DNA of 29,499 nt from a virus. The stretch lies in the IMG/VR virus record IMGVR_UViG_3300021964_000346, positions 1-29,499 of that record. One strand, written 5' to 3'. Numbering within the stretch: the stretch's first letter is position 1; every line of letters begins with the position of its first letter. Position numbers and translations under genes: made by a program. Positions 7,554-13,975 of the stretch are shown piece after piece. The notes under the pieces are model-generated. The model saw only the letters and a program-made list of their open reading frames with translations. It was not told the origin of the DNA and ran no database searches.

Positions 7554-9164
7554 CTAATATCCAAATTTAGAGTCTGAGGGTACATATGATGATGGGCTTT
7601 GATGTGTTGGGTCAAAGTCCCAAATAGAGAAACGTGGTCTGGACATGATGCCATAACGCAATGCGTCATACAGGTGGTCTTCAGACTTCGTATCAATATC
7701 TTCTGGATTCTTTTTGTCCAGTGGGATAATCGGTAGTTGTGCAATCAAATTAGTACACGTGTTAAAAAATATCAGTCGGGGTTCTTCTGTGTACTCATCA
7801 ACTTGTAGTCTACGGTGCATCTCATTCTTACCTGATACACGAGAACCTGCTGATCTATCTGAAGGTCTCCAGCGGCATCCCTTCTGTATCATCTGTTCAG
7901 CTAGCGATGGACCTGTGTCCCCACGCTTATGCCAGCACGAACTATCTAACACCCCGTACTTGAGATTGCCATCGCCCGCTTCAAGTTCAAGCACCATATC
8001 TGCGAGATCAGTTGCCAAGACTTTACTAACGTATAACTCACGATAGACAATAAGCTGTTCATCAGGAGAACAGGCAATCCATACAACAGCAGAATAAGAA
8101 CCGTACCCATAATCGCAGGCCCTAAACTTAACCCAATTATGAGGTATGTCAAAAGGATCAACAACATGTACTTGTCTGTTGAACTCAGGAAACGCCGCAC
8201 CTTCTGCAACATCCCAATTACCCTCTAGTAACTGTTTACGTTGATGCTCAGGTAAAGACAAGAGCATCGCCTCATAGTCCCCAGCATCATACAGGTGTGG
8301 GTTATCAACTAGCATTGCAGGTATAAACTTACGTTTAAACAATGCTTGGCCTTCTTTGGAATGGCCCTTCGGATAAGCTAAGGTCTTACCACTTTCAATA
8401 TCTGTTGCGTTAAATGCACTGCCGGGTGGAGAAGGATCAATAAACATCTTCTTCACCCAAGCATGTCCCGGTCCACCGGGGTTAGTAGTAGCTCGCATAT
8501 AGACCGGTAGATCAGGTGCTGTACTACGCAAACGAGATCTCATGTAGTCCCACGCAAATGGCGTATGCCACTGTGTCAATTCGTCGAATCCAATCCAACT
8601 AAACGCCTGTCCTTGGTAACGTAATACGTCATCGTCCCTGTCGAGGTACGAGAACCATAGCCTAGCTCCACTAGGTGCAGTCCATTGCATCTTACGCTCT
8701 GACCATTTAATACCGGGCCAGATCTTCGGATACATCTCCTGAGACTTCCAAACGAGTTCTCTTAGTTCCTCATTCGTATGTCGTAGTAGCAGTCCACTGA
8801 AAGAGGGATGACCCATAAATCGTAACGGGTCAGCCAACATTGCATAAGACTTACCACCGCCTGCGGCACCTCCATACAGAACCTCCCGTTCCCCTGCGGC
8901 CAAGAACTCTGTCTGTGGACCAGCGTTAGGCTTAAATATTACATTGTATTCTTCTTCAGGGCGTATCGGCTCAAACTCATCTGGAGCTTGAGGATCTTCC
9001 TTTACTTCAATGTTCGGCTGTGTCTGGGTCTGGCTCTTCGCTGATCCTCGACTTCCTTGCGCCGAGCCTCGACCTTTCGAGGGTTTCCGCTTTGGAGATT
9101 GCCGTTTCGTACCTTCTGGCCCATTCACGGAGAGTAGAAGCTTTTCTTTTGTGGGATTGCTCAC
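7554..9164 (-). CDS. terL: Terminase large subunit (536 aa)
   Basis: This is the ATP-driven DNA-packaging motor and nuclease. A Walker A motif GGAAGGGKS lies at residues 98-106 and a Walker B ending in FDE at 193-195. The C-terminal nuclease acids are visible as D351 (ACDYG), D407 (VLDSS) and D496 or D500 (EDHLYDAL). The first 53 residues are a basic, Ser/Gln-rich tail and overlap the upstream gene by 158 nt. The start used here is a GTG at 9164 without a clear ribosome binding site; no in-frame ATG exists before the Walker A motif, so the true start is uncertain and may depend on coupling. Confidence 0.92.
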   Translation of the reverse strand: MSNPTKEKLLLSVNGPEGTKRQSPKRKPSKGRGSAQGSRGSAKSQTQTQPNIEVKEDPQAPDEFEPIRPEEEYNVIFKPNAGPQTEFLAAGEREVLYGGAAGGGKSYAMLADPLRFMGHPSFSGLLLRHTNEELRELVWKSQEMYPKIWPGIKWSERKMQWTAPSGARLWFSYLDRDDDVLRYQGQAFSWIGFDELTQWHTPFAWDYMRSRLRSTAPDLPVYMRATTNPGGPGHAWVKKMFIDPSPPGSAFNATDIESGKTLAYPKGHSKEGQALFKRKFIPAMLVDNPHLYDAGDYEAMLLSLPEHQRKQLLEGNWDVAEGAAFPEFNRQVHVVDPFDIPHNWVKFRACDYGYGSYSAVVWIACSPDEQLIVYRELYVSKVLATDLADMVLELEAGDGNLKYGVLDSSCWHKRGDTGPSLAEQMIQKGCRWRPSDRSAGSRVSGKNEMHRRLQVDEYTEEPRLIFFNTCTNLIAQLPIIPLDKKNPEDIDTKSEDHLYDALRYGIMSRPRFSIWDFDPTHQSPSSYVPSDSKFGY

Positions 9165-9450
9165 TATCTATTCGCTTTTTTAAACCCATGTGAGAGATGC
9201 TACGACCTGTCTGTTTTGTTAGCCAGTTAGAAACTTCTCTATAACTGTACTGTTTCAAGTACTCTTTTGCTTTCTCTAGTGCCCGTAGTTCTCTTGGTAC
9301 GGGTAATAGCATGTCTGGATCTTCAGGGTCTTCTGTATAACCAAATGGAATGGTTCTAGCTATTCGTGGTATGGATAAGAAGTCATCGTCCTGAATTACA
9401 TCTTTAGGCTGTGGTAAGATCCACTTACCTGCACTTCTAGTCGCTGTCAT
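9007..9450 (-). CDS. HTH-like protein overlapping the large terminase (147 aa)
   Basis: A segment from about residue 75 to 110 (LKQYSYREVSNWLTKQTGRSIS, given in part) reads like a helix-turn-helix, with a basic tail behind it. The protein lies between the two terminase genes and may help recognise DNA during packaging, or it may be a second small terminase. The ATG at 9450 overlaps the upstream stop by 14 nt. Its last 158 nt encode the first residues of the large terminase in another frame. The function is inferred from context. Confidence 0.6.
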   Translation of the reverse strand: MTATRSAGKWILPQPKDVIQDDDFLSIPRIARTIPFGYTEDPEDPDMLLPVPRELRALEKAKEYLKQYSYREVSNWLTKQTGRSISHMGLKKRIDSEQSHKRKASTLREWARRYETAISKAETLERSRLGARKSRISEEPDPDTAEH

Positions 9451-9820
9451 GTTCCTCTGCACGTTTTGGTGGAAGTATCATTACACCGCCCGTCGATTCA
9501 ACTTGGATCTTCTCAGACTTAATAATACCTACACGATCCATCACTTCTTTAGCCGCTTGCATCTTTTCTTTGATACCAAGCTCAGTAGGATCTTGTAGTG
9601 CACCTACCATTGCCATTGCCGCACGTGGGGCTGACTGTGCTAGGTACATATTAGTGCGCTCTAAGATTTCATCTTTCAGTGATTCAACAATACCAGCAGT
9701 ATGCTGTGTGGGCGAATAGCCTGCTAGCTTCTTAGCTTCCACCATACTACCACGTGCTTCTTCAAATAGCACGTCTAGAAACTTCTGTTGCTTCTCTGTG
9801 AGTTGGCGTTTACCGGCCAT
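9437..9820 (-). CDS. terS: Probable terminase small subunit (127 aa)
   Basis: The N-terminus (LTEKQQKFLDVLFEEARG, then AKKLAGYS) matches the helix-turn-helix that opens many small terminases, where it binds the packaging site. Residues 50-105 are helical, as expected for the ring-forming part, and the tail ends in an ESTGGVMILPPK stretch common in such proteins. It lies two genes upstream of the large terminase. The ATG at 9820 comes one base after the previous stop. The HTH protein that follows is an alternative candidate for this role. Confidence 0.7.
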   Translation of the reverse strand: MAGKRQLTEKQQKFLDVLFEEARGSMVEAKKLAGYSPTQHTAGIVESLKDEILERTNMYLAQSAPRAAMAMVGALQDPTELGIKEKMQAAKEVMDRVGIIKSEKIQVESTGGVMILPPKRAEEHDSD

Positions 9821-9821
9821 C

Positions 9822-10076
9822 TTACTTTACCTTCCTGTGTGGTTTTACTTTCTGCGCTACCTTCTTAGGCTGTGCGGAAAATTGTTTGCCTGCTTTCGTG
9901 GCCTTGCGCTTGGCTTTCGTAGTAGCCGCATACTCTTTGTCCGAAAGACTTGTAATTGCTTTCGCCGGGAGATATCGCTCCCCTGTAGCTTTGGGGCCTT
10001 GAGTAGAGGGCTTCCCACTTTTGGTACGCCACTTTTGTTTTGTCCAAGCTTTCAGACTGCGTTGTGGTGCTTTCAT
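9822..10076 (-). CDS. Small basic phage protein, DUF5872-like (84 aa)
   Basis: The pattern RSLKAWTKQKWRTKSGKPS, a GERYLPAKAI motif and an EYAATTKAKRKATKAGKQF stretch resemble the DUF5872 family seen in marine phages and large viruses; the family name is from memory. The protein is very rich in Lys and Arg, so nucleic-acid contact is plausible. The ATG overlaps the preceding stop in a TAATG junction. Its function is unknown. Confidence 0.68.
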   Translation of the reverse strand: MKAPQRSLKAWTKQKWRTKSGKPSTQGPKATGERYLPAKAITSLSDKEYAATTKAKRKATKAGKQFSAQPKKVAQKVKPHRKVK

Positions 10077-10432
10077 TATGACTTGTACCCACCACCTTTT
10101 TGTTTGTATAACAAGGCAACACGTTGTGCTTTTCTAGCAGACCACTGTCCGGGTGCACCACCTTTACCGCTGGCTTTGACTTGTTCAAATATTCGTTTAC
10201 GTAATCCGGGCTGAGTGTAGTTACCTGATTCATTAACAGTGCTTCCACCTTTTGCCATTTTTACTGGCCTAGCTTTTTTCTGTGCTGTTTGGGATAGCTC
10301 ACTATAATGATACAAATACTTACTATTTTTTGTATGTCTTGCACCAGACATCAGCTTGCCTTTAGGATCCTTGTGAGTAGCACCAGTGTGCTCCGTACCA
10401 TCTCTAAAGTAATGTTTTACACCTTTAGCCAT
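10076..10432 (-). CDS. Small conserved basic phage protein (118 aa)
   Basis: Two parts are recognisable as common in marine phages: an N-terminal region with KHYFRDGTEHTG and HTKNSKYLYHYSELS, and a C-terminal region with ESGNYTQPGLRKRIFEQ followed by GKGGAPGQWSARKAQ. A KMAKGGS motif links them. The start is the ATG at 10432, which overlaps the upstream stop (AATGGCTAA); a longer TTG-start reading would run into the upstream gene. The protein carries many Lys and Arg and could bind DNA. The function is not known. Confidence 0.68.
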   Translation of the reverse strand: MAKGVKHYFRDGTEHTGATHKDPKGKLMSGARHTKNSKYLYHYSELSQTAQKKARPVKMAKGGSTVNESGNYTQPGLRKRIFEQVKASGKGGAPGQWSARKAQRVALLYKQKGGGYKS

Positions 10433-10799
10433 TTGGCAGGAACACTTCTTCAACAGTCACGATAATACTGACATCTGGGTTATTACCACCGGCAGTATTC
10501 GCTGTAGTCATCTTTACTGTATCGCTTTCTTCTAACACGAGAAAAGAACCTGACAACTGAATGAACTCGCCAGATGCTAAGTTCTTACCGCCGATAATTA
10601 CAATCGGTGTCCCGCTGTCGTCATCATCCCACTCAACGCTGACATCAGACGCACTAGCACTTGCATTAGATACAAATACGAGTGACATGTACGCTACAGT
10701 GTTTGGTGGACATGTATATACAGTATATGCCGTATCATCAAGTACAGCGTGTAAGCCATAGCTTTTGAAGCGACTAGGACGTGTGACGTTTACCGCCAT
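10425..10799 (-). CDS. Beta-rich probable virion protein (124 aa)
   Basis: The product alternates Val, Thr, Ser and Asp in the manner of a beta-sandwich, with no charged helices and no Cys motif beyond one residue. Parts such as YMSLVFVSNASASASDVSVEW, cited only in part, and SGEFIQLSGSFLVLEESD look like surface or neck proteins. It contrasts with the basic proteins around it. A GGAGG lies rather far (13 nt) from the ATG at 10799. It is likely structural, but no family was recognised. Confidence 0.62.
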   Translation of the reverse strand: MAVNVTRPSRFKSYGLHAVLDDTAYTVYTCPPNTVAYMSLVFVSNASASASDVSVEWDDDDSGTPIVIIGGKNLASGEFIQLSGSFLVLEESDTVKMTTANTAGGNNPDVSIIVTVEEVFLPNG

Positions 10800-10802
10800 T
10801 GA

Positions 10803-11096
10803 TTACTTCTTACCTCCAAGGTGATCTACAACACTACCGCCTGTTGCGTAGTTATGCTGATACATCTTGCCGCCACGGCCACGGGCCATACCGCCATCTG
10901 CCATCTCAGTACTACCGGATGGGAAGTTCTCTTGTCCTTCCCTACCACCACGATCTCTGAGTGCAACACGAGCGAGCATTGCATCACGGTCTTTACCGTT
11001 TGCCATTGCACGGACTTGACTCAAGCCTTGCTCTGTTTTTGTTTTCGCTTTTAGTTCAGCGAGGCGAACGTCATCGGGTTTAGTTTCTTCAGCCAT
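10803..11096 (-). CDS. Small Gly-rich phage protein with GG motifs (97 aa)
   Basis: The N-terminal half is charged and helical (AELKAKTKTEQGLSQVRAM); the C-terminal half is Gly-rich and basic with ADGGMARGRGGKMYQ, YATGGSV and LGGKK. The Gly-Gly-hydrophobic motif is shared with several neighbours and with the end of the 731-residue protein. The ATG overlaps the upstream stop (TAATG). The function is unknown; an internal virion protein is a guess from position and composition. Confidence 0.62.
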   Translation of the reverse strand: MAEETKPDDVRLAELKAKTKTEQGLSQVRAMANGKDRDAMLARVALRDRGGREGQENFPSGSTEMADGGMARGRGGKMYQHNYATGGSVVDHLGGKK

Positions 11097-11263
11097 TACG
11101 CTTTACTCTTTCCGTTTGGTGCAACTGAAGCTCCGCAGTTAGCGTAGCCACCTTTGTTGTACGCTTTCTTAGTCATACCGCCTTTGGACATGTACCCCAT
11201 CTTGTTACGCACTTCTGTAGGTAGCTTCTTCAAACCAGTATTCTCTTTAGGTACAGATTTCAT
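11096..11263 (-). CDS. Small basic KGG-motif phage protein (55 aa)
   Basis: This gene is short and easily missed. It begins MKSVPKENTGLKKLPTEVRN and continues with KMGYMSKGGMTKKAYNKGGY and an ANCGAS motif. Similar short proteins with LPxEVRxKMGYM and NCGAS are familiar from marine phages. Its ATG overlaps the upstream stop (ATGA) and its own stop overlaps the next ATG (TAATG), so it fits the coupled series exactly. The function is unknown. Confidence 0.72.
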   Translation of the reverse strand: MKSVPKENTGLKKLPTEVRNKMGYMSKGGMTKKAYNKGGYANCGASVAPNGKSKA

Positions 11264-11832
11264 TTCTTAGTCGCCTTCTTGCCTTTAGCATTAAGATAAG
11301 CCTGTAATGTCTTGTGACCTGACTTCTTCAAGTCTTCCCTAGTGACAGCCGCTTTCTTCTTGCCATCCTTACCGATGAAGTACGACTTACCCATGCGCTT
11401 CGCTTCAGCGATAGTGCTAGGTTCTTTAGGTGCTGTTGTCTTAGCCTTCGCTTTAACCTGAGCTTGATTCTTCTTGGCCGCTTCAGTACGAGCCTTGGCA
11501 CGATCTACCTTGCCTTGCTCAGTGCTTACCCTGTCCATGGCCTTGCGCTTAGCACGTGCCTTAGCCGCATCTGCTTCAGTGCTCTTTGCATTGGCATTAA
11601 CAGCATTCTTAGCGGCACGGCTATACGCACCTGCACCAAGTGTCTTTAGAAAAGCATCTGCCTTGCGCTGAGCATTCTCTGCTGTAGGCAATTGCTTCTC
11701 AATTGTCTTCATGAAGGCGGCGGCTTTACGCTTCGCATTTTCTTCATTGGGAATATTTCTATTAATGAAGCCACGAATCTTCTTAGCTACATCAATACGT
11801 GTTTGATCTTTTTTCTCAGCCATGATTACCAT
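11260..11832 (-). CDS. Lys/Ala-rich histone-like phage protein (190 aa)
   Basis: Residues 27-67 hold two copies of an ENAxRKAxAFxKT repeat. The middle (75-140) is almost wholly Lys, Ala, Arg, Asp and Gln, as in histone H1-like or DNA-condensing proteins. The C-terminus (SYFIGKDGKKKAAVTREDLKK, given in part, then LQAYLNAKGKK) is a module I have seen in other phage proteins. Two starts are possible: ATG 11832, 4 nt after AAGG and overlapping the upstream stop, or ATG 11823, which opens MAEKK. A DNA-binding virion role is inferred. Confidence 0.66.
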   Translation of the reverse strand: MVIMAEKKDQTRIDVAKKIRGFINRNIPNEENAKRKAAAFMKTIEKQLPTAENAQRKADAFLKTLGAGAYSRAAKNAVNANAKSTEADAAKARAKRKAMDRVSTEQGKVDRAKARTEAAKKNQAQVKAKAKTTAPKEPSTIAEAKRMGKSYFIGKDGKKKAAVTREDLKKSGHKTLQAYLNAKGKKATKK

Positions 11833-12119
11833 TTCACCTTATGAGACCAGTACTTTGCAGATAGCTTACTGGTGGGTTTACCTTGAGCATTATGACGGGC
11901 ATAATACGATTTCTTACGTGCTTTATCTTTTTCGGATGAGGGAGACTTACCTGCCCCCTTTACCCCTTGCTGACCAAAGCGGATGAACTTATATGTCTCA
12001 CCTTCTTTAGCCATCACCTTATGTGACTTCGTTGGATGATCAGGATCTCTCTTTGGCTTGTTCACGCCATCGAGACCTTCCTCCTTCATCTTGTTCTTAA
12101 CTCTTTCAGGTACTGCCAC
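11826..12119 (-). CDS. Conserved phage protein, DUF6321-like (97 aa)
   Basis: The pattern PERVKNKMKEEGLDGVNKPK, then HPTKSHKVMAKEG, IRFGQQGVKGAGKSP, ARKKSYYARHNAQGK and AKYWSHKVKW is a widespread small phage protein, which I associate with DUF6321 from memory. It is strongly basic. Translation appears to begin at a GTG at 12119, overlapping the previous gene by 14 nt. Its role is not established; context points to the virion or packaging module. Confidence 0.72.
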   Translation of the reverse strand: MAVPERVKNKMKEEGLDGVNKPKRDPDHPTKSHKVMAKEGETYKFIRFGQQGVKGAGKSPSSEKDKARKKSYYARHNAQGKPTSKLSAKYWSHKVKW

Positions 12120-12324
12120 TATCTGTCCAACCTGCTTCTTTCATGTACTCTTCTACCTGCGACAAAGAAAGCTCGCACATAAAGCGAGCCTCTAATGCCT
12201 CTCGCACAAAGAATACATCTGAGTGCGGTATGTGAATGCTACTGAGTGGGGTGTTGTCTGTGAGGCACGAATAGACTTGCTCTATCAGACCCTCCCGACT
12301 TCTGGGTTCATTTAGATCGTACAT
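12106..12324 (-). CDS. First gene of the minus-strand module, small conserved protein (72 aa)
   Basis: The sequence (LIEQVYSCLTDNTPLSSIHI, PHSDVFFVREALEARF, SQVEEYMKEAGW) resembles short conserved phage proteins with an IHxPHxDVFxVRE core. No function is known to me. The likely ATG at 12324 lies directly behind a TATAAC box, so a transcript from that promoter would start just inside the gene. The gene therefore needs an upstream promoter, such as 12436-12408, or a start further in. Reading further upstream from 12390 would only add promoter sequence. Confidence 0.6.
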   Translation of the reverse strand: MYDLNEPRSREGLIEQVYSCLTDNTPLSSIHIPHSDVFFVREALEARFMCELSLSQVEEYMKEAGWTDSGST

Positions 12325-12325
12325 A

Positions 12326-12353
12326 GTTATACTTCTGAGGATACAAATGTCAA
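12326..12353 (-). promoter_or_regulatory. Candidate promoter (TTGACA-16-TATAAC)
   Basis: On the minus strand TTGACA (12353-12348) and TATAAC (12331-12326) are 16 bp apart and followed by TATGT, exactly as at 2087-2060. Transcription would start near 12319, inside the 72-residue gene, so it would serve the genes after it. Confidence 0.55.
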
Positions 12354-12407
12354 GACATTTATATGATGGTGTACTACTAGAGTGTAGCACCTTGGATGGG
12401 AGTACAG

Positions 12408-12436
12408 ATTATATCACGTACTTTACTTGCAGTCAA
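12408..12436 (-). promoter_or_regulatory. Strong candidate promoter of the structural module (TTGACT-17-TATAAT)
   Basis: On the minus strand TTGACT (12436-12431) and a perfect TATAAT (12413-12408) are separated by the ideal 17 bp. The predicted start near 12401 gives a leader of about 77 nt before the first gene at 12324. A palindrome at 12447-12464 lies just upstream of the -35 box, a usual place for an activator or for looping repression. Confidence 0.7.
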
Positions 12437-12446
12437 TACATTTATA

Positions 12447-12464
12447 TGTACATTTAAGTGTACA
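12447..12464. promoter_or_regulatory. 18-bp palindrome upstream of the structural promoter
   Basis: TGTACATTTAAGTGTACA is palindromic except at one base pair: TGTACA arms flank a TTTAAG core. A degenerate second copy (GTTAAAGTGCA) follows at once. The core TTAAGTGT recurs in the site at 12527-12539. This looks like a binding site for a dimeric regulator. Confidence 0.5.
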
Positions 12465-12526
12465 GTTAAAGTGCATTTAACATCTTTATTTGCTTTTTAG
12501 TTTTTAGTGTAGGGCATTTGTCTGTA

Positions 12527-12539
12527 ACACTTTAAGTGT
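12527..12539. promoter_or_regulatory. Palindrome just downstream of a promoter start (possible operator)
   Basis: ACACTT-T-AAGTGT is a perfect 6-bp inverted repeat. It lies about 12-24 nt inside the transcript predicted from the promoter at 12585-12558, where a bound repressor would block elongation. It shares TTAAGTGT with the palindrome at 12447-12464. Confidence 0.5.
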
Positions 12540-12557
12540 AGGCTGGCTACGCCAGTA

Positions 12558-12585
12558 GTTATATGTAAAAGCAAAACCATGTCAA
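12558..12585 (-). promoter_or_regulatory. Candidate promoter (TTGACA-16-TATAAC), most upstream
   Basis: On the minus strand TTGACA (12585-12580) and TATAAC (12563-12558) are 16 bp apart, the same spacing and boxes as at 2087-2060 and 12353-12326. Transcription would start near 12551. The first bases include a CTGGC-TAC-GCCAG inverted repeat (12543-12555), and the operator-like palindrome at 12527-12539 follows. Confidence 0.6.
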
Positions 12586-13134
12586 GCTAAATCTCTCTAT
12601 CATACCGATAGATATATACTATCAATAAGCTAATACTATGATAGACACAAACTATGGTTGCTCATAGTCCATAGCTATCGTGTGTGGGATCATTTGAGTA
12701 CAGTGGTTTACACTTCAATTTTCCTAATCTGTGTATAACTCCATATACGTATACCGGCACACCCCCACCGGCCCACGCCCGCCCCCACATAGCGTGTCAT
12801 GTGACGCATCATGTGTGTCATCCGCCCGCATAATGCGTGATCACGTGACGCTGTGTGTGTATGTGTATGATTTTCTTACGAAAATGTGAGAGGTGAAAGT
12901 GATATGTAATCATTTGACACCATAAAACCATGAAACAGACAGCGATTTCGACAGACCGAGGCCGTGGAAGGTAGCAAGCATCTTTTGCTGTCCAGACTAT
13001 ACCCTACCAAAGTCGATGGTCACCTCGCATGATGCACACGCTATGCGATCACGAGGCAATCTATTCACGCAGGGATGCACATGGTGCGTCATGATGCACA
13101 TCATGTGTGGCTGACGTGCGACCCCCAAACTGCC
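12586..13134. other. Palindrome-rich divergent intergenic region (candidate origin or switch)
   Basis: No convincing gene lies here. Three zones can be told apart. 12595-12680 is A/T-rich with repeated CTATC/GATAG and CTATG/CATAG half-sites, including ACTATG-N6-CATAGT (12651-12668). 12744-12850 holds TATACGTATA (12744-12753), a C-rich run and overlapping palindromes CGTGATCACG (12836-12845) and TCACGTGA (12841-12848); ATTTTC-TTAC-GAAAAT follows at 12870-12885. 13023-13105 holds nested inverted repeats: CCTCG/CGAGG (13023-13056) around CGCAT/ATGCG, three GATGCAC copies (13031, 13074, 13093), and CATGATG-CA-CATCATG (13090-13105). Repeats next to an A/T-rich zone between divergent modules fit an origin or control site. 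Confidence 0.5.
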
Positions 13135-13154
13135 GGTTTCGGAGTTCCGAGACC
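13135..13154. repeat. Boundary hairpin repeat, copy 1
   Basis: GGTTTCGGAGTTCCGAGACC. This copy has a full 8-bp stem (one G-T wobble) and an AGTT loop. It precedes the first plus-strand gene's promoter leader by about 40 bp. It belongs to a family of eight with consensus GGTCTSGGAATTCCGAGACC. Confidence 0.85.
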
Positions 13155-13159
13155 GAAAA

Positions 13160-13173
13160 TACCCTTTAGGGTA
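13160..13173. other. Second small inverted repeat in the early leader
   Basis: TACCCT-TT-AGGGTA is a perfect 6-bp inverted repeat, flanked by A-runs on the plus strand. Read on the minus strand it is followed by TTTT, so it could end leftward readthrough; it may equally be an operator near the early promoter. Confidence 0.4.
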
Positions 13174-13195
13174 AAAAATAAATTGAAAAAAGTTC

Positions 13196-13240
13196 TGGAC
13201 ATTTGGTTCCAAGGTCTGCAAAGTGGAAAGCGTCAACACC
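13196..13240 (+). promoter_or_regulatory. Degenerate copy of the repeated promoter leader (copy A)
   Basis: TGGACA lies 17 bp before CAAAGT, both weak promoter boxes. The flanking sequence GGTTCCAAGGTCTGCA and then AAAGCGTCAACAC matches the leaders at 14610 and 16063. The match extends to the ATCAAATGGAG ribosome-binding region shared with copy C. The boxes are poorer than in the other copies, so this copy may need an activator or serve as a leader only. Confidence 0.5.
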
Positions 13241-13270
13241 GACAGCAACGATCAAATGGAGATCGAAATC

Positions 13271-13876
13271 ATGAAAAATTCACTAGCGCAAGACTTGACT
13301 AAAATGGCACAGCAACGCAAGCCTTCTACTAATGAAAAGAAGGCTACTGCTCAGAATATCCCTGACATCATGAAAGAAGAGAAGGCAATGAATCTCCCTG
13401 AAAGGGAGACAGCGGCCTTGAAGACTTGGAATCGTATCAACGATTACGCTAAAAAGTCTTTGCCTCAGCTTGCTGAGATTGGACAGGTAGTTCTTGACAA
13501 GCGTAAAGCTTGTACTGATGACCAGTCATTCGCTAAAGCGATGGAGTCTTCGCCACTTGCCAAGATCCCCTACGGTCAGCGCAAGATCTGCATGGATCTG
13601 GCCGAGTACTGGAGCAAGCTTGAGCCTCTGCTTGGAACCGAAGGTTACACTTCGACATCGGCTGATCTTCTTGTACGAAAGTACAAAGCTGACAACGGCA
13701 TCGGTAAGAAGCGTGGTGCTCAAACACCGAAGGGCAAGTCTACGAAGACAAAGTCTTCTCCTGCGAAGTCTGGTGTCACGAAAGCACAAGTGCTTGCCAT
13801 GCTTCAAGCGTCAATCAAGTCTGGAGTGATCGTCAAAGACGATTTGAAAGACCTCGACTGGACTGTTACGAAGTAA
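13271..13876 (+). CDS. First rightward gene, possible DNA-binding or regulatory protein (201 aa)
   Basis: No family was firmly recognised. The N-terminal half is helical and charged. Residues 50-120 (LKTWNRINDYAKKSLPQLAE, then IPYGQRKICMDLAEYWSKLE) loosely recall DUF3102-type proteins of phages and plasmids. A Lys, Ser and Thr-rich linker (about 150-175) leads to a short helical C-terminus. I chose the ATG at 13271 because AATGGAG precedes it and the same leader layout is used at 16135; the frame stays open upstream through the promoter leader. The stop codon lies inside a hairpin and a terminator follows. As the first early gene with its own terminator it could be a regulator. Confidence 0.75.
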   Translation: MKNSLAQDLTKMAQQRKPSTNEKKATAQNIPDIMKEEKAMNLPERETAALKTWNRINDYAKKSLPQLAEIGQVVLDKRKACTDDQSFAKAMESSPLAKIPYGQRKICMDLAEYWSKLEPLLGTEGYTSTSADLLVRKYKADNGIGKKRGAQTPKGKSTKTKSSPAKSGVTKAQVLAMLQASIKSGVIVKDDLKDLDWTVTK

Positions 13877-13880
13877 CAGT
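13862..13880 (+). other. Hairpin over the stop codon
   Basis: ACTGTTAC-GAA-GTAACAGT forms an 8-bp stem with a 3-nt loop, and the stop codon TAA of the preceding gene sits in its right arm. It lies 18 nt before an intrinsic terminator, so the mRNA 3' end would carry two hairpins. Confidence 0.55.
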
Positions 13881-13898
13881 TTGATGCCTGACACACTG

Positions 13899-13919
13899 GG
13901 GAGCTTTATGCTCCCTTTT
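13899..13919 (+). terminator. Intrinsic terminator after the first early gene
   Basis: A stem GGGAGC/GCTCCC with a TTTAT loop is followed by TTTT. The T-run is short, so termination may be partial. It would separate the first rightward gene from the small-gene series. Confidence 0.7.
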
Positions 13920-13930
13920 GTCGGTTAAGA

Positions 13931-13950
13931 GGTCTGGGAATTCCGAGACC
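13931..13950. repeat. Boundary hairpin repeat, copy 2
   Basis: GGTCTGGGAATTCCGAGACC, AATT loop, with one G-G mismatch inside the 8-bp stem. It is followed by a mini-hairpin TTACC-GGA-GGTAA (13958-13970) that contains the ribosome binding site of the next gene. Confidence 0.85.
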
Positions 13951-13975
13951 ACATAAATTACCGGAGGTAATGACA

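Noticed and set aside
9798-10214. Plus-strand open frame of 138 codons opposite the small basic genes
   Set aside because: It lies opposite three tightly coupled genes, and its Leu, Phe and Cys-rich composition is that of an antisense of Lys-rich coding sequence.
12914-12942. TTGACA at 12914 as a plus-strand promoter
   Set aside because: No acceptable -10 box lies 16-18 bp downstream.
12997-13302. Open frames of 75-83 codons on both strands in the control region
   Set aside because: They run through palindromes and the early promoter leader and have no ribosome site.
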